Positions 8,009-16,293 are shown, counted from the stretch's first letter. The stretch is 64,000 bases of DNA from Pseudomonas frederiksbergensis (GCF_035751725.1 NZ_CP142104.1:4650001-4714000), one strand, 5' to 3'. Translations and numbers: made by a program. Notes: a model not told the origin generated them from the letters alone.

Positions 8009-8384
8009 TGGCGAACTCCGTCAAATCAACCACCCAACCGACCACCATTGCCGTGCCGTCATCAATGATTGCGGTCTGGGTTTCCGTGACATTGTTGATC
8101 CGCCACAGGCCCCAGTTGCGACCAATGCCGTCGACCAACGGCAACGGGACGCGCAGCGCCTGCAAAGCGCGCAACTCATCGAGGCGATCCATGGCGGTCG
8201 CGTACATCGATTTGCCGGTGATCGTCAGCCCTTGCAGGCCTTGGCCGATCTGGCTGGACTTGGGCTTGCTGGTGAGGATGTCGATGTTTTTCCAGCCGCC
8301 ATCCGACGTGTGTACCAATTGGTGGTAAGCAAAATTTCTCGACAGGCCAAAGATGAAACTGCCGAGGGCCATTTGTTGACGCAT
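8001..8384 (-). CDS. P2 gpU-like tail protein
   Basis: From the ATG at 8382-8384 the product is 127 residues (MRQQMALGSFIFGLSRNFAY). MALGSF-F and YHQLVHTSDGGWKNIDILTS are hallmarks of P2 gpU, a tail protein required for assembly. GGAGGT sits ahead of the ATG, which overlaps the tape-measure stop (TGATG). A GTG one codon upstream is also open but adds nothing. The position after the tape measure is as in R-pyocins (PA0626). Confidence 0.87.
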   Translation of the reverse strand: MRQQMALGSFIFGLSRNFAYHQLVHTSDGGWKNIDILTSKPKSSQIGQGLQGLTITGKSMYATAMDRLDELRALQALRVPLPLVDGIGRNWGLWRINNVTETQTAIIDDGTAMVVGWVVDLTEFANA

Positions 8385-10447
8385 CACGTACCTCCGTCGG
8401 TCAGGGCAGCGTCACTGCGCATGGCCAGTGTGTTGGGCATGGATGCCAGGCCGAACTGGCCGCTGATCTGTTGCACGACCAGGTTCGCCAACTGACTTGC
8501 ACTGGCCTGATCCTGGCCGTTGATGTAGATGTTCGCGGTCATGTTGTTCTGTTGAGCGGTGGTCTGGGCTGTGGTCTGGGCGCTGATCAAGTCTTGGGTC
8601 ACCGCCTCTGGCGCCTTGAGCCGATCACTGGGCGACGCCAGTTGCTCGCCTAGCCATGAACCGGCCATACCGCCCACGAAACCGCCGATTGCGGTGCCGA
8701 TTCCAGGCAAAAGGAACGACCCGATAGCCGCCCCAACGACCGTTCCGGTCATCTGGCCGACGGCACCTCCAACGGCCTTGTCGTCGCCGTCGCGCAATCC
8801 TTTGTAGGCATCGTATCCGGCACTGACCACCATTAGCGGTGCCGCTGCTTTGCTGACCAGGGGTTGGGCCTTGGCCACGGTCCCCATCAAACGGCTCGCC
8901 CTGCCGGCAGGCCTGGTCCTGGTCACGCGGGGCGCTCCTTTTTTGCCGCCCTTGCCCTTGCGGGTACCGTCACCAGCGTCGGCGATTACGTCCCCCACGC
9001 TTTCTGGCAGGCGAGCGGCGGTCTGGTCCAGGACCTTTTTGCCCACCCTCGAAAGCCCCTCCGACAACACAGCGTTGCCAAGCAGCGCCACCAGAGAGGC
9101 TACGGCCGCGACTGCAAGCGCAACGCCTGCTGCAGCCTTCGGCGACGCTTCTGCCAGCGAACTCAAACCGCCCGTCACTGTATCGAGGGAGGCCGTCAAA
9201 CCGTCATCCACCGGCATCAGCGCATTGCCAACCGCCGAGGACAGGCGCGTCTGATTCGCCTGATGAGCGTTCCATCGTCCTTGTGACGTATCCCCAAGCG
9301 TTTCGGCGGCCTTGGCAACGGAGCCGTCGTACTTCGGCAACGCTCCGTCAGTGGTCCGCTCGGACACCAGCGCAAACGCTTTCTGCGTGTCTTGCGGTTT
9401 TTTCAGCAGCTCAAGGATCGCCGTGTTATCGCCAAACAGAATCTTGGCAAGCGACTGTTGTTCTTCGGCAGGTTTTTTCTTCAGAGCTTCAAGCACCAGG
9501 GTGATGGTTCCCGATGCGTCCGTACGCAAACCGTCGGCCACCATCGCCGAATTGAACCTGGGGTCCAGCTCGGTCCAGGCCTGACGCTGCTGCGGTGAAG
9601 CTGCATTCCCCTTGGCCAGCACCGTGGTGAATACGTTCAAAGCCTCACCGGCGCCTGCCTTGTCCACGCCGCTGTTCAGGAACGCTGCCGCGAGGGCCGC
9701 CACTTGCTGCGGGGTCATGCCCGCGGCGATGCCAGCCTCGCCACCGCGTTGTACGACCGAGCCGATATCGGCCGCTTTGACATTCAGGCCGCTGTTGCCA
9801 AGGTGATTGGTCGCATCCGCCAGGCCCAGGCTTTGTCCCCGGTCCAGATCCAGCGCTGTGCGCCAGGCCATCAACATTTCGCTGGCAGCCTTGACATCAA
9901 GCCCGAACGCCGACGCCATGACCGCACTGTCGCGAGTGAAATTCAGTAACTCGTCCTGCTTCCTGGCTGGTTCGAGGCCACTGCCGATACCTGCTTTCGC
10001 CGCTACCAGTTCGACCTGCGCGAGTTGCACCGCTGTCGCCCCGCTGGGGGCCACCTGTTTTTCGCTGGCCATCTTCAGGTTGGCGATCGCCATGCCAGAG
10101 AGCTGGTCCTTGCTCAGTTTCGCCACCAGATTGAGCTCAACCATCGCCAACTCCAAGGCAATGGAAGACTTGCGTCGATCGGGTGGTGCGCTTTGTTCAA
10201 CCTCGGCCTTTAGCTTGGATTTCGGCTCGCTGCTTGAAGCGGCCGTCGATCCGCTTGCCTTGAGCAACGACTGCTGCTGTGACAAGGCAACGTTCAGCAA
10301 TGTCAGCGTTTCCCGCAATTTGACCTGTTCCGACACCAGCAGGCGGATGTCGAGACTGGCCGTGGTCAACGCCAGGTTCAGCCCCGATGTTTCGGATACG
10401 CTGCCCATGCTCGCCACGCCGGACAGCGAAAACGTATTGTCTGCCAT
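8384..10447 (-). CDS. Tail tape-measure protein of the P2-like module (gpT-like)
   Basis: The 687-residue product lies between E/E' and U, the place of P2 T. It has an N-terminal coiled-coil region, the PhageMin_Tail-type block around residues 180-330 (DSAVMASAFGLDVKAASEML, GLADATNHLGNSGLNVKAAD, GMTPQQVAALAAAFLNSGVD), an Ala/Val/Leu membrane-like stretch near 435-460, and a glycine-zipper segment near 585-620 (VGAAIGSFLLPGIGTAIGGF) that may act in the target inner membrane. It is about a third longer than the tape measure of the Mu-like module, so the two particles should have different tail lengths (inference). Confidence 0.88.
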   Translation of the reverse strand: MADNTFSLSGVASMGSVSETSGLNLALTTASLDIRLLVSEQVKLRETLTLLNVALSQQQSLLKASGSTAASSSEPKSKLKAEVEQSAPPDRRKSSIALELAMVELNLVAKLSKDQLSGMAIANLKMASEKQVAPSGATAVQLAQVELVAAKAGIGSGLEPARKQDELLNFTRDSAVMASAFGLDVKAASEMLMAWRTALDLDRGQSLGLADATNHLGNSGLNVKAADIGSVVQRGGEAGIAAGMTPQQVAALAAAFLNSGVDKAGAGEALNVFTTVLAKGNAASPQQRQAWTELDPRFNSAMVADGLRTDASGTITLVLEALKKKPAEEQQSLAKILFGDNTAILELLKKPQDTQKAFALVSERTTDGALPKYDGSVAKAAETLGDTSQGRWNAHQANQTRLSSAVGNALMPVDDGLTASLDTVTGGLSSLAEASPKAAAGVALAVAAVASLVALLGNAVLSEGLSRVGKKVLDQTAARLPESVGDVIADAGDGTRKGKGGKKGAPRVTRTRPAGRASRLMGTVAKAQPLVSKAAAPLMVVSAGYDAYKGLRDGDDKAVGGAVGQMTGTVVGAAIGSFLLPGIGTAIGGFVGGMAGSWLGEQLASPSDRLKAPEAVTQDLISAQTTAQTTAQQNNMTANIYINGQDQASASQLANLVVQQISGQFGLASMPNTLAMRSDAALTDGGT

Positions 10448-10453
10448 CCTGTT

Positions 10454-10615
10454 CTACTCCTGTTTCACGCCAAGGCGAGTGATCGCGATGTCGTAGCGGC
10501 GCAAGGCCTTGCCGGCGTCCCACTCCAGGATTTCCGCCTCACTTACCGAGTAAATGAGCGGCACCACATCGAGGATCACTTCGATGTCGCGCTCCGAAAG
10601 AAGTCCGCCGGTTTG
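10454..10615 (-). CDS. -1 frameshift extension E' of the P2-like tail chaperone
   Basis: The coding strand at 10615-10624 reads TTTTTTAAAC, offering two overlapping in-phase slippery heptamers, T TTT TTA and T TTA AAC. A -1 shift resumes at 10615 with QTGGLLSERDIEVILDVVPL and ends at the TAG at 10454-10456, giving a 229-residue fusion if the shift is at T TTA AAC. The extension (EAEILEWDAGKALRRYDIAI) looks like P2 GpE'-type tails. There is no independent start with a good ribosome-binding site. The tape-measure ATG follows 6 nt later. P2 itself shifts at T TTT TTG in E. Confidence 0.82.
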   Translation of the reverse strand, partial: QTGGLLSERDIEVILDVVPLIYSVSEAEILEWDAGKALRRYDIAITRLGVKQE

Positions 10616-11142
10616 TTTAAAAAATCGTCGATGCGTACCTGCAACTGGGTCCAGTCGGGCACGCTTAAAAGATCGAGATCGGGAATCATCAGGCCGGTGC
10701 AATGGGCGGTGATGAACTCGGCGCGCTCCTTGGCCGTCTTCAGCTTTTTCATGGCCTTGGTCGCACGCAGCACCGGCATTTCCAGGGTCAACGAGGTCAG
10801 GCTGCGGCCCGCGACGTCGAGCGGTTGCAGCAGCTGCACCTGGTCGGGATCGGCCTGTGGGTCATCCAGAAAATACGACGCCGGGCGCGTGGACATTTCG
10901 TGCACGTACTGGGCAATGCTCACGTAGTCCGGGCGTTTGAGCTGGTCGAGTTCCTTGCCCGACAGGCCGGTGGCCAACTTGGCCAGCTCGAAGAACTGCT
11001 CGTCTTCGTCATCGCCAGCGCGAGCCAGGGCGTCTTTTTGCGCGGCGTAGAACAGCGGTTTGAGTGTGAGCTGCTCGATCTGCGAACCGTCGTCACCGGT
11101 GATCGGCGACAACAGTTCATGGGTAGGAGGTATCCAGGACAT
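10576..11142 (-). CDS. P2 gpE-like tail assembly chaperone, short form
   Basis: From the ATG at 11140-11142 (MSWIPPTHELLSPITGDDGS), preceded by AAGGAAT, the product is 188 residues. It contains the E-family blocks FFELAKLATGLSGKELDQLK and RPDYVSIAQYVHEMSTRP, then a linker and a second helical region. That makes it about twice the usual P2 E length, as in R-pyocin PA0624-like proteins. It is an assembly factor for the tape measure and not part of the finished tail. The last 13 residues follow the slippery site and are replaced in the frameshifted form. It follows the tube gene after an 87-nt gap with a REP fragment. Confidence 0.83.
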   Translation of the reverse strand: MSWIPPTHELLSPITGDDGSQIEQLTLKPLFYAAQKDALARAGDDEDEQFFELAKLATGLSGKELDQLKRPDYVSIAQYVHEMSTRPASYFLDDPQADPDQVQLLQPLDVAGRSLTSLTLEMPVLRATKAMKKLKTAKERAEFITAHCTGLMIPDLDLLSVPDWTQLQVRIDDFLNKPADFFRSATSK

Positions 11143-11178
11143 GAAATCAATTCCTTGGTGATTCAGCGGACAACCTGC

Positions 11179-11204
11179 GGGGAGCGAGCCTGCTCCCACA
11201 GGGG
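11179..11204. repeat. Half REP sequence
   Basis: GGGGAGCGAGCCTGCTCCCACAGG-like sequence, a degenerate single REP with a short inverted repeat (GGAGC...GCTCC), lies in the gap between the tube and E genes. Confidence 0.5.
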
Positions 11205-11229
11205 ACTGCATCTGCCGGCTGGCAAAGGC

Positions 11230-11736
11230 TTAAGGCAACAACACCGCACGGCGCGCATCGCCAAGAATGTCGATGCCGTTGAGCACGAACTTCTGGGTGC
11301 GCACGTCGATGTCGATCACCGGCACGCCGTTTTCCAGGCGGTTGTAGGTGCGGCAGGACAGCTCAAGATTGGTCTTGGGCTTCTCGCCCATTTTCAGCGC
11401 GGTTTCCTCAAGGGATTTCAACTTGCCGCCCACCGTGTGGTAGGTGAACCAGGTATTGCCGTCCTGGTCCTGGCCGGCCTCGCGCACGTTCAGCAGAATG
11501 TCGTCACCAACACTCACGCCCAGCGCAAGCATGACTTCAGGGCCGAGACCTTGCAGGGTCAGCTTGGCCGTCAGCACCTTGCCGCCCTTGGCCATTTCCT
11601 CGCCAATGAAGCGGCCGCCACGCATCTCTTCCATGTCGAATTCGATCTTCGGCGGGGTGAAATCTTCCACGGTCGCCGACAACGGCAGGCCTTGCAGGGT
11701 GGCCGCGATGGCCTGTCTTACGCGGTTGGTAAACAT
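11230..11736 (-). CDS. P2 gpFII-like major tail tube protein
   Basis: The 168-residue product (MFTNRVRQAIAATLQGLPLS) carries tube-family features: PPKIEFDMEEMRGGRFIGEE, the Gly/Lys-rich hinge and LSCRTYNRLENGVPVIDIDV. It builds the inner tube of the contractile tail. Its ATG overlaps the sheath stop (TAATG), so sheath and tube are translationally coupled, as in P2 and R-pyocins. Confidence 0.93.
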   Translation of the reverse strand: MFTNRVRQAIAATLQGLPLSATVEDFTPPKIEFDMEEMRGGRFIGEEMAKGGKVLTAKLTLQGLGPEVMLALGVSVGDDILLNVREAGQDQDGNTWFTYHTVGGKLKSLEETALKMGEKPKTNLELSCRTYNRLENGVPVIDIDVRTQKFVLNGIDILGDARRAVLLP

Positions 11737-12902
11737 TAGAGAACGTCCTCCAGGAACTGCTCGATGATTTCATCGCGGGCATTGAGTTGATAAATCATGT
11801 GTTCATTCGGCGCGTAACGGCCGTAGTCGATGACCACGTACCAGGTGCCATTCTTGTACTTCTCGACGCTGTTCAATTCCGGGTGCAGGTAAACGCTGCC
11901 GCCAGGAATGGTTTCGTCGGCGACCAGGGTTTGCAGCCAGTCGTTGATGCGCTTGACCTCCTGGTCCATGAACGACTTGGTCAGGTTCTTGGCCATGGCT
12001 TTCTGGCCGGCCTTCACCAGCTTGCGGCTAATGGCATCTTCCAGGCCGACGTAGCTGATGAACTTGCCGGTGATGGAGCGGTTGCCCAGCAGCGAGAAGC
12101 CGCCGAGGATGGTCCGGGCGTAGTAGCTGACGCCGTAGCGGTTGAGCAGATCGCCTTCGGTGGAGGTGTCGAGAATGTTGTATTCCACGGTGCGGGAAAC
12201 GTCTTCGGCGAACGTCACCTGGTTACCCGGACTCTCCCATTGCTTGACCTTGGCAAGCGCGGCAATCGCCAGGCTCGACGGGGCCAGGAAGACGTTTTTC
12301 TTCGCCGCCTTGGAATACACCGCCGGCATGTTGTGCACCACCAGGCAACGGTCGAAACCGAGGTCCGCGCCGCCCAGTTCCTGGCTGTAGGTCACTTGAT
12401 CGGCGACCGAGGCATCCTTGCCGTCGAGCACCACACGGGCCTTGATGCGCTTGCCAAACGAAGCGAACTCGCCGGCCACGGCCTTGGTGCCGGTGAAGCC
12501 TGGCGCGCCGATGATGGTCAGGTCTTCAGCGACGCCGCTCAACGCCGCCAGGCCCAACTTGCGCCCGGTCTGCGCCTCGATGCCGCCGATCACGTTGTTC
12601 TGCGTGTCGGCCAGGGTGGCGCCCTCTTCGACGATGACCACATACACCGGCACCTTGACCACTTTGAGAATCTGGTAGACGGCGTGGAACAACGTACCTG
12701 CCTCGGCACCGGTCGGGTCCAGCTGGGCCTGGGTGGTGAAGCTGTTGATGCGGAACGGGGTGTTTTTCGGAATCAACGGATTGGCATTCGGCGCGGTGCC
12801 GACCAGCCCGATGACGTTATCCCCCAGGCCACCCATGGCCTCGGGAGATTCGGTGGCATTGACGGTGATGCCGTTGTGCTCGAAGTTCAAAACCTCAGCC
12901 AT
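11736..12902 (-). CDS. P2 gpFI-like tail sheath protein
   Basis: The 388-residue product (MAEVLNFEHNGITVNATESP) is the size of P2 FI and R-pyocin sheaths. Diagnostic segments are GLVGTAPNANP, the central EYNILDTSTEGDLLNRYGVS with YYARTILGGFSLLGNRSITG, and the C-terminal domain ending in the charged EQFLEDVL. It is unrelated in length and sequence to the second sheath at 4382-5878, which shows the two modules have separate origins. A small 75-residue gene lies just upstream. Confidence 0.93.
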   Translation of the reverse strand: MAEVLNFEHNGITVNATESPEAMGGLGDNVIGLVGTAPNANPLIPKNTPFRINSFTTQAQLDPTGAEAGTLFHAVYQILKVVKVPVYVVIVEEGATLADTQNNVIGGIEAQTGRKLGLAALSGVAEDLTIIGAPGFTGTKAVAGEFASFGKRIKARVVLDGKDASVADQVTYSQELGGADLGFDRCLVVHNMPAVYSKAAKKNVFLAPSSLAIAALAKVKQWESPGNQVTFAEDVSRTVEYNILDTSTEGDLLNRYGVSYYARTILGGFSLLGNRSITGKFISYVGLEDAISRKLVKAGQKAMAKNLTKSFMDQEVKRINDWLQTLVADETIPGGSVYLHPELNSVEKYKNGTWYVVIDYGRYAPNEHMIYQLNARDEIIEQFLEDVL

Positions 12903-12904
12903 GG

Positions 12905-13132
12905 TTATTCAGCCTTTTTGGTGGTGGCCTTTACGGCCTTGGTGATTGGGGTAGCTTGCGCGTCAGCAGCCAGCTGCTGCGCGTTCAGGACGCTGGTCAG
13001 TTCGAGGCGACCGGCACTGCGCAAAGCACTGGCCTCAACATCCAACAAATCCAACGTCTGGCCGGCGCTCGACCAATGGCCGCCACCGGTAGGAAATGGC
13101 AACAGCACGGTGTATTGCTTACGAATGGGCAT
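12905..13132 (-). CDS. Small phage protein upstream of the sheath, function unknown
   Basis: The 75-residue product (MPIRKQYTVLLPFPTGGGHW) has a hydrophobic start, a GGGHWSSAGQTLDLL motif and a Lys/Ala-rich C-terminus (KAVKATTKKAE). I do not recognise the family. It occupies the place that DUF2635 holds in Mu-like tails (directly ahead of the sheath, 2 nt gap), so a role in sheath or tail completion is possible but only inferred. Coding potential is supported by the tight spacing and by two terminators placed just upstream of it. Confidence 0.65.
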   Translation of the reverse strand: MPIRKQYTVLLPFPTGGGHWSSAGQTLDLLDVEASALRSAGRLELTSVLNAQQLAADAQATPITKAVKATTKKAE

Positions 13133-13159
13133 CTACGGTCTCTCCGGATGCGAAAACAC

Positions 13160-13179
13160 AAAAGCCCCATAGCGGGGCT
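13160..13179 (-). terminator. Intrinsic terminator downstream of the chaperone gene (distal)
   Basis: On the minus strand AGCCCC-GCTAT-GGGGCT is followed by TTTGTGTTTT. With the hairpin at 13191-13212 it forms a tandem pair between the fibre/chaperone genes and the sheath genes. Confidence 0.65.
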
Positions 13180-13190
13180 TAATGCGGGCG

Positions 13191-13212
13191 AAAAAAAACC
13201 GCTGTCGCGGTT
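13191..13212 (-). terminator. Intrinsic terminator downstream of the chaperone gene (proximal)
   Basis: On the minus strand AACCGC-GACA-GCGGTT runs into eight T. It lies right after the stop of the 87-residue gene. Two terminators inside the tail operon suggest a new promoter or readthrough control before the sheath, tube and tape-measure block. Confidence 0.7.
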
Positions 13213-13217
13213 GTGGT

Positions 13218-13481
13218 TTACTTGATGAAATCTGGCAGCACGGGCCAGAGCAGCCTGGACGGCTCGGCGTCCGTTTCGGGGATGTCTCGCAGGGCCTGGC
13301 GATAAGCCTTGATCTCGGCAAGTTGGGCTTCTGTTGCGGGGAAGTCCGCCAGTTGGGTGAAGTCCGTGTCCCGCAGCAGTTGGTTGCGGCGTGTGCGAAT
13401 GGCGGCCCATTCGATTTCACGCGACGGTACGGCGATTGGAGTTTCAGGAGTGTCATTGTTGGACAGATCAGACATGTTCAT
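13218..13481 (-). CDS. Phage tail (fibre) assembly chaperone, short
   Basis: The 87-residue product has the repeated pattern W-x-x-IR-x-x-RN-x-LLRDTDFTQLADFP followed by IKAYRQALRDIPET and a terminal WPVLPDFIK. That is the core of the Pseudomonas/P2 tail-fibre assembly chaperone family (XkdW- and GpG-like short forms). It follows the fibre gene by 3 nt, the usual place for a fibre-specific chaperone that helps fibre folding or attachment. The start shown (MNMSDLSNNDTPETP) could also be the second Met, two codons in. Confidence 0.75.
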   Translation of the reverse strand: MNMSDLSNNDTPETPIAVPSREIEWAAIRTRRNQLLRDTDFTQLADFPATEAQLAEIKAYRQALRDIPETDAEPSRLLWPVLPDFIK

Positions 13482-13484
13482 TCC

Positions 13485-14105
13485 TTAGCTGAAAACAACG
13501 GTTTCGGCCAGCGACAACTTGGTGGTCAAATCCCCAAGATTGAATAACCGACCATTGCCCACGCGCATGGTGTCAATGCGCACGGTGGTGTAATAAACGT
13601 TGGGAATCAGGATTCGCATGACGATATTGCCGTTCGTATCGGCATAGACAGCAGGAGTCATGTTCCCAAAGGTCGAAACACTTTGCAGGACCCGAGTGGG
13701 CTGATAGCAATACCCCACCAGCGTTTCGTCGATTATTTTGGCTGTGCCGTAGCTGTAGCCCTTGATGTTGAACCAGAACATCTCCGAATTGACATTGATG
13801 TTAAGCGGCACTTTGAAATGCATGTACACATTTGAACTGGCACCCAGGTTGGTGGAAACAAAATCACCCTGTGCCGTTGCGCCATATACGCCGCCAGTCC
13901 CGTAGACGTGTCCCTGCAAAACGTTGCGACGAATCGTGCCCAGGGCGCTTGGATCCCCTTCCACATCCTTCAGGCTTCGCCACTCATTGAACTGGGTCAA
14001 AGCCGTGGCCATGGTCGTGTTGATACTGCCGATTTTTCCATTGACCGTCGTGGTCAAGTTATTGGCCGCCGATACCAGCGACGCGATAGTGGTTTCCAGA
14101 CTCAC
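13485..14105 (-). CDS. Short tail fibre / receptor-binding protein
   Basis: The 206-residue product starts MSLETTIASLVSAANNLTTT, a heptad-like trimerisation helix often seen at the N-terminus of Pseudomonas fibre subunits. It continues into a beta-rich, aromatic and glycine-rich part (YGTGGVYGATAQGDF, WFNIKGYSYGTAK) with no enzyme motif. Base composition is visibly richer in A+T than its neighbours, as expected of a swapped specificity module. It sits between the fibre N-terminal protein and the fibre chaperone. It probably decides which strains the P2-like tailocin binds (inference). Confidence 0.72.
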   Translation of the reverse strand: MSLETTIASLVSAANNLTTTVNGKIGSINTTMATALTQFNEWRSLKDVEGDPSALGTIRRNVLQGHVYGTGGVYGATAQGDFVSTNLGASSNVYMHFKVPLNINVNSEMFWFNIKGYSYGTAKIIDETLVGYCYQPTRVLQSVSTFGNMTPAVYADTNGNIVMRILIPNVYYTTVRIDTMRVGNGRLFNLGDLTTKLSLAETVVFS

Positions 14106-14129
14106 ATTCAGGTTCCTTGTGCTATTTGA

Positions 14130-14660
14130 TTATTTGGCTTCGAGCGCCATCACCCGAAACATCAGGCCAACGTGCCGCGCCATGTTGTCGATATTGGCGG
14201 TAGCCAACGTGGCGATTTCCTCACTCATCAGAATGTTCAGATTGTCGGACCCAACCACTACCGTGACGCTTTGCGCCGGCAACGGAGAGATATCCAGCGT
14301 GAACTTTTGCAACACTCGCGCGGCGGCCGCTTTGTAGGTCAGCAGCTTTCCAGCCACCGAATACACCGCCAACAGCGTGCCGGTGGAAAGATAGAAACCG
14401 AACTCGCCAATCTCATATTCATCCGGCCCCTCAAACAGAGCGGCCATTCTCAGTTGCCCTGGGTCCAGGTCTTCGTAATCCACGATTGGCACACGCTGTC
14501 GCTCATTACGAAGCGCCGTTTCCGATCCATTGGGATCGTAACGGGCGGTGCCGGCACCTATGTGAGTGATCTCACCTTTCAAGCCTTGGTTCTTTGCCTG
14601 CAACACTTCGGCCAGGCCGGCGGAAGTGAAGCGAACCAAGCGCGTAATGTCTTCTGTCAT
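14130..14660 (-). CDS. Tail fibre N-terminal / baseplate attachment protein (P2 gpH N-like)
   Basis: The 176-residue product (MTEDITRLVRFTSAGLAEVL) matches the N-terminal phage tail-collar fibre domain of P2 H (LVRFTSAGLAEVLQAKNQGL, GLKGEITHIGAG, EYEIGEFGFYLSTGTLLAVY). It stops where a full-length fibre would continue into shaft and tip; these are encoded by the next gene after a 24-nt gap. The split could be a stable two-subunit fibre or an old break. The ATG overlaps the gpI stop by 4 nt. Confidence 0.78.
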   Translation of the reverse strand: MTEDITRLVRFTSAGLAEVLQAKNQGLKGEITHIGAGTARYDPNGSETALRNERQRVPIVDYEDLDPGQLRMAALFEGPDEYEIGEFGFYLSTGTLLAVYSVAGKLLTYKAAAARVLQKFTLDISPLPAQSVTVVVGSDNLNILMSEEIATLATANIDNMARHVGLMFRVMALEAK

Positions 14661-15301
14661 GGCTGCGCCCTGAGGTCGTAATCGTTAATGATGTAGGGTT
14701 GGAAAAGGCCGGTACTGATAAGCCGCGCATCAAGATCAAGGGATGGCAGCGCCCCGCACAGAAACAGTTCTGCCTCGCTCAACGCCCCATGGGAGGCTGA
14801 CGCAAGCGCCAGACCGCCCTTCGTTTGATGTACGAGCGTGATAGTGGCCTGGTCGCGCTCGCTCTTGGCCGCATTGATTCGCCGTATCAAGCGGTTGTGG
14901 TCGCCGCTGGACCAGTTCTGTCCGATGATCGCTTGCACATCAAACGTGTAGGGATGTGCAGGCGGTTGCTGCTCATACCAGGCGACGACATGGGGTATGA
15001 ATCCCATGGACTCGACGGCATGGCTCAGGGCTCGACGCGTACCCGCCTGACGCTGGATCTGCCAGGACAACGAAACGGTCAGGCGTTTTTCCAGGTCAGC
15101 GGCTGCTGCGTCCCACTCACTGACCCCACGGTCGGCCCCGAGATACGGCAAAAACGCCAAAGGCGTGGCCGTCGGGTTCATCAGTTCGGGAAACGGCGGA
15201 TCGATGCGTTCCAGCAGCCGGGCAAACCCGAGATCCAGCGCCCGCTCCAGCGGTGAGCTGTTGACCGGTAGCAGGCTCGGCCGAGATGTGTCGTCAGTCA
15301 T
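14657..15301 (-). CDS. P2 gpI-like tail protein I (baseplate wedge)
   Basis: The 214-residue product (MTDDTSRPSLLPVNSSPLER) carries the tail protein I pattern: LLPVNSSPLERALDLGFARL, PTATPLAFLPYLGADRGVSE and WDAAAADLEKRLTVSLSWQI. In P2 it is a wedge component that joins J and the fibre H. It overlaps J by 4 nt and the fibre gene by 4 nt, keeping the order J-I-H. Confidence 0.92.
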   Translation of the reverse strand: MTDDTSRPSLLPVNSSPLERALDLGFARLLERIDPPFPELMNPTATPLAFLPYLGADRGVSEWDAAAADLEKRLTVSLSWQIQRQAGTRRALSHAVESMGFIPHVVAWYEQQPPAHPYTFDVQAIIGQNWSSGDHNRLIRRINAAKSERDQATITLVHQTKGGLALASASHGALSEAELFLCGALPSLDLDARLISTGLFQPYIINDYDLRAQP

Positions 15302-16293
15302 AACGTATCCACCTCGACCTCGACGCCCGTGCAGTACGGCGCTTGGAAAGCCGTCGTCACAATCGGCGCAAGCGGTTCGAGAATCTGCAGTTGAACTGCG
15401 CCAGCGCTGTGCAGCGTGTAGTCGATCCAGCTGGGGTCCACCCGCCCTTCCAGGCGATGGCAGGCCTCGGCGTATTCCTGCAATTGCTGCTGTGCGGCAA
15501 TCTGGGTCAGGCCTGAGTCAGGCCCAGGATTGATCTTCGCCACGACGCGGATCTTGTAAGGTTTGATTTGCGCGGCCTGCACGATGACCAAGTCCGTCTC
15601 GGGCCGTACATCCGGTCGGGCGAAGTGCTCGCGGACGCCGTCGAGCAATGCTTCGGAGGGTGTTCCATCGCCGTCGCGGGACAGCACCGTGACCGTGACT
15701 TCGCCCGGCGCGGTACGGCGTCCGTTGCCGTCCTTGATCTGGGCGGCGTAGCTGTCCGGGTCGAAGGTGTAGGTGACCGTCACCACACCCGCCGAGGCAT
15801 TTTCGACTTTCACCGTCGGACGTTGCCCCAGGGTGAAAATCTCCCGCCGATACTGCATGCGCGAGCCGGCCGCCGGGGCATGGGGCGCCAGGTAGTAGCG
15901 CAACCGCGCATCGTCATCGCTCTCATAGACCGGTGGAACGGGCGGGAACGCGGTCGGGTCGCCCGGGTCGAGCAACTGACGTTCGAGCCCCATGTCCGCG
16001 AGGCGAGCGTCGAGGTTGGTGCCGGTGGCCCACCACGCCAACATCTGCTTGATGCGGGCGTTGTATTTGCGTTCGTGGGTTTGTAGCCGGACACAGAACG
16101 CCTCAAGGGCCAGGGTCAGCAGTTCGCTTTCGTTCTCGAGGCTGTCCACCAACTTGACGGCGCTGGCGGGAGAGCGTGTGGCGACGTACTCGACCACAAA
16201 GGTCTTGAACTCGGCGAGCAAGTCCTCGAACGCTTCGACGGTGACGATGGCCGGTTCGGCCAGTTGGTTCTGGCCGGGTATCAACATGCTCAT
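15298..16293 (-). CDS. P2 gpJ-like baseplate wedge protein
   Basis: The 331-residue product (MSMLIPGQNQLAEPAIVTVE) is a baseplate J-family protein (gp6-like of T4). Segments YESDDDARLRYYLAPHAPAA, TVTVLSRDGDGTPSEALLDG and HFARPDVRPETDLVIVQAAQ are diagnostic. It forms the main wedge of the baseplate. The start overlaps W by 4 nt. An in-frame ATG two codons later is an alternative. Confidence 0.93.
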   Translation of the reverse strand: MSMLIPGQNQLAEPAIVTVEAFEDLLAEFKTFVVEYVATRSPASAVKLVDSLENESELLTLALEAFCVRLQTHERKYNARIKQMLAWWATGTNLDARLADMGLERQLLDPGDPTAFPPVPPVYESDDDARLRYYLAPHAPAAGSRMQYRREIFTLGQRPTVKVENASAGVVTVTYTFDPDSYAAQIKDGNGRRTAPGEVTVTVLSRDGDGTPSEALLDGVREHFARPDVRPETDLVIVQAAQIKPYKIRVVAKINPGPDSGLTQIAAQQQLQEYAEACHRLEGRVDPSWIDYTLHSAGAVQLQILEPLAPIVTTAFQAPYCTGVEVEVDTL

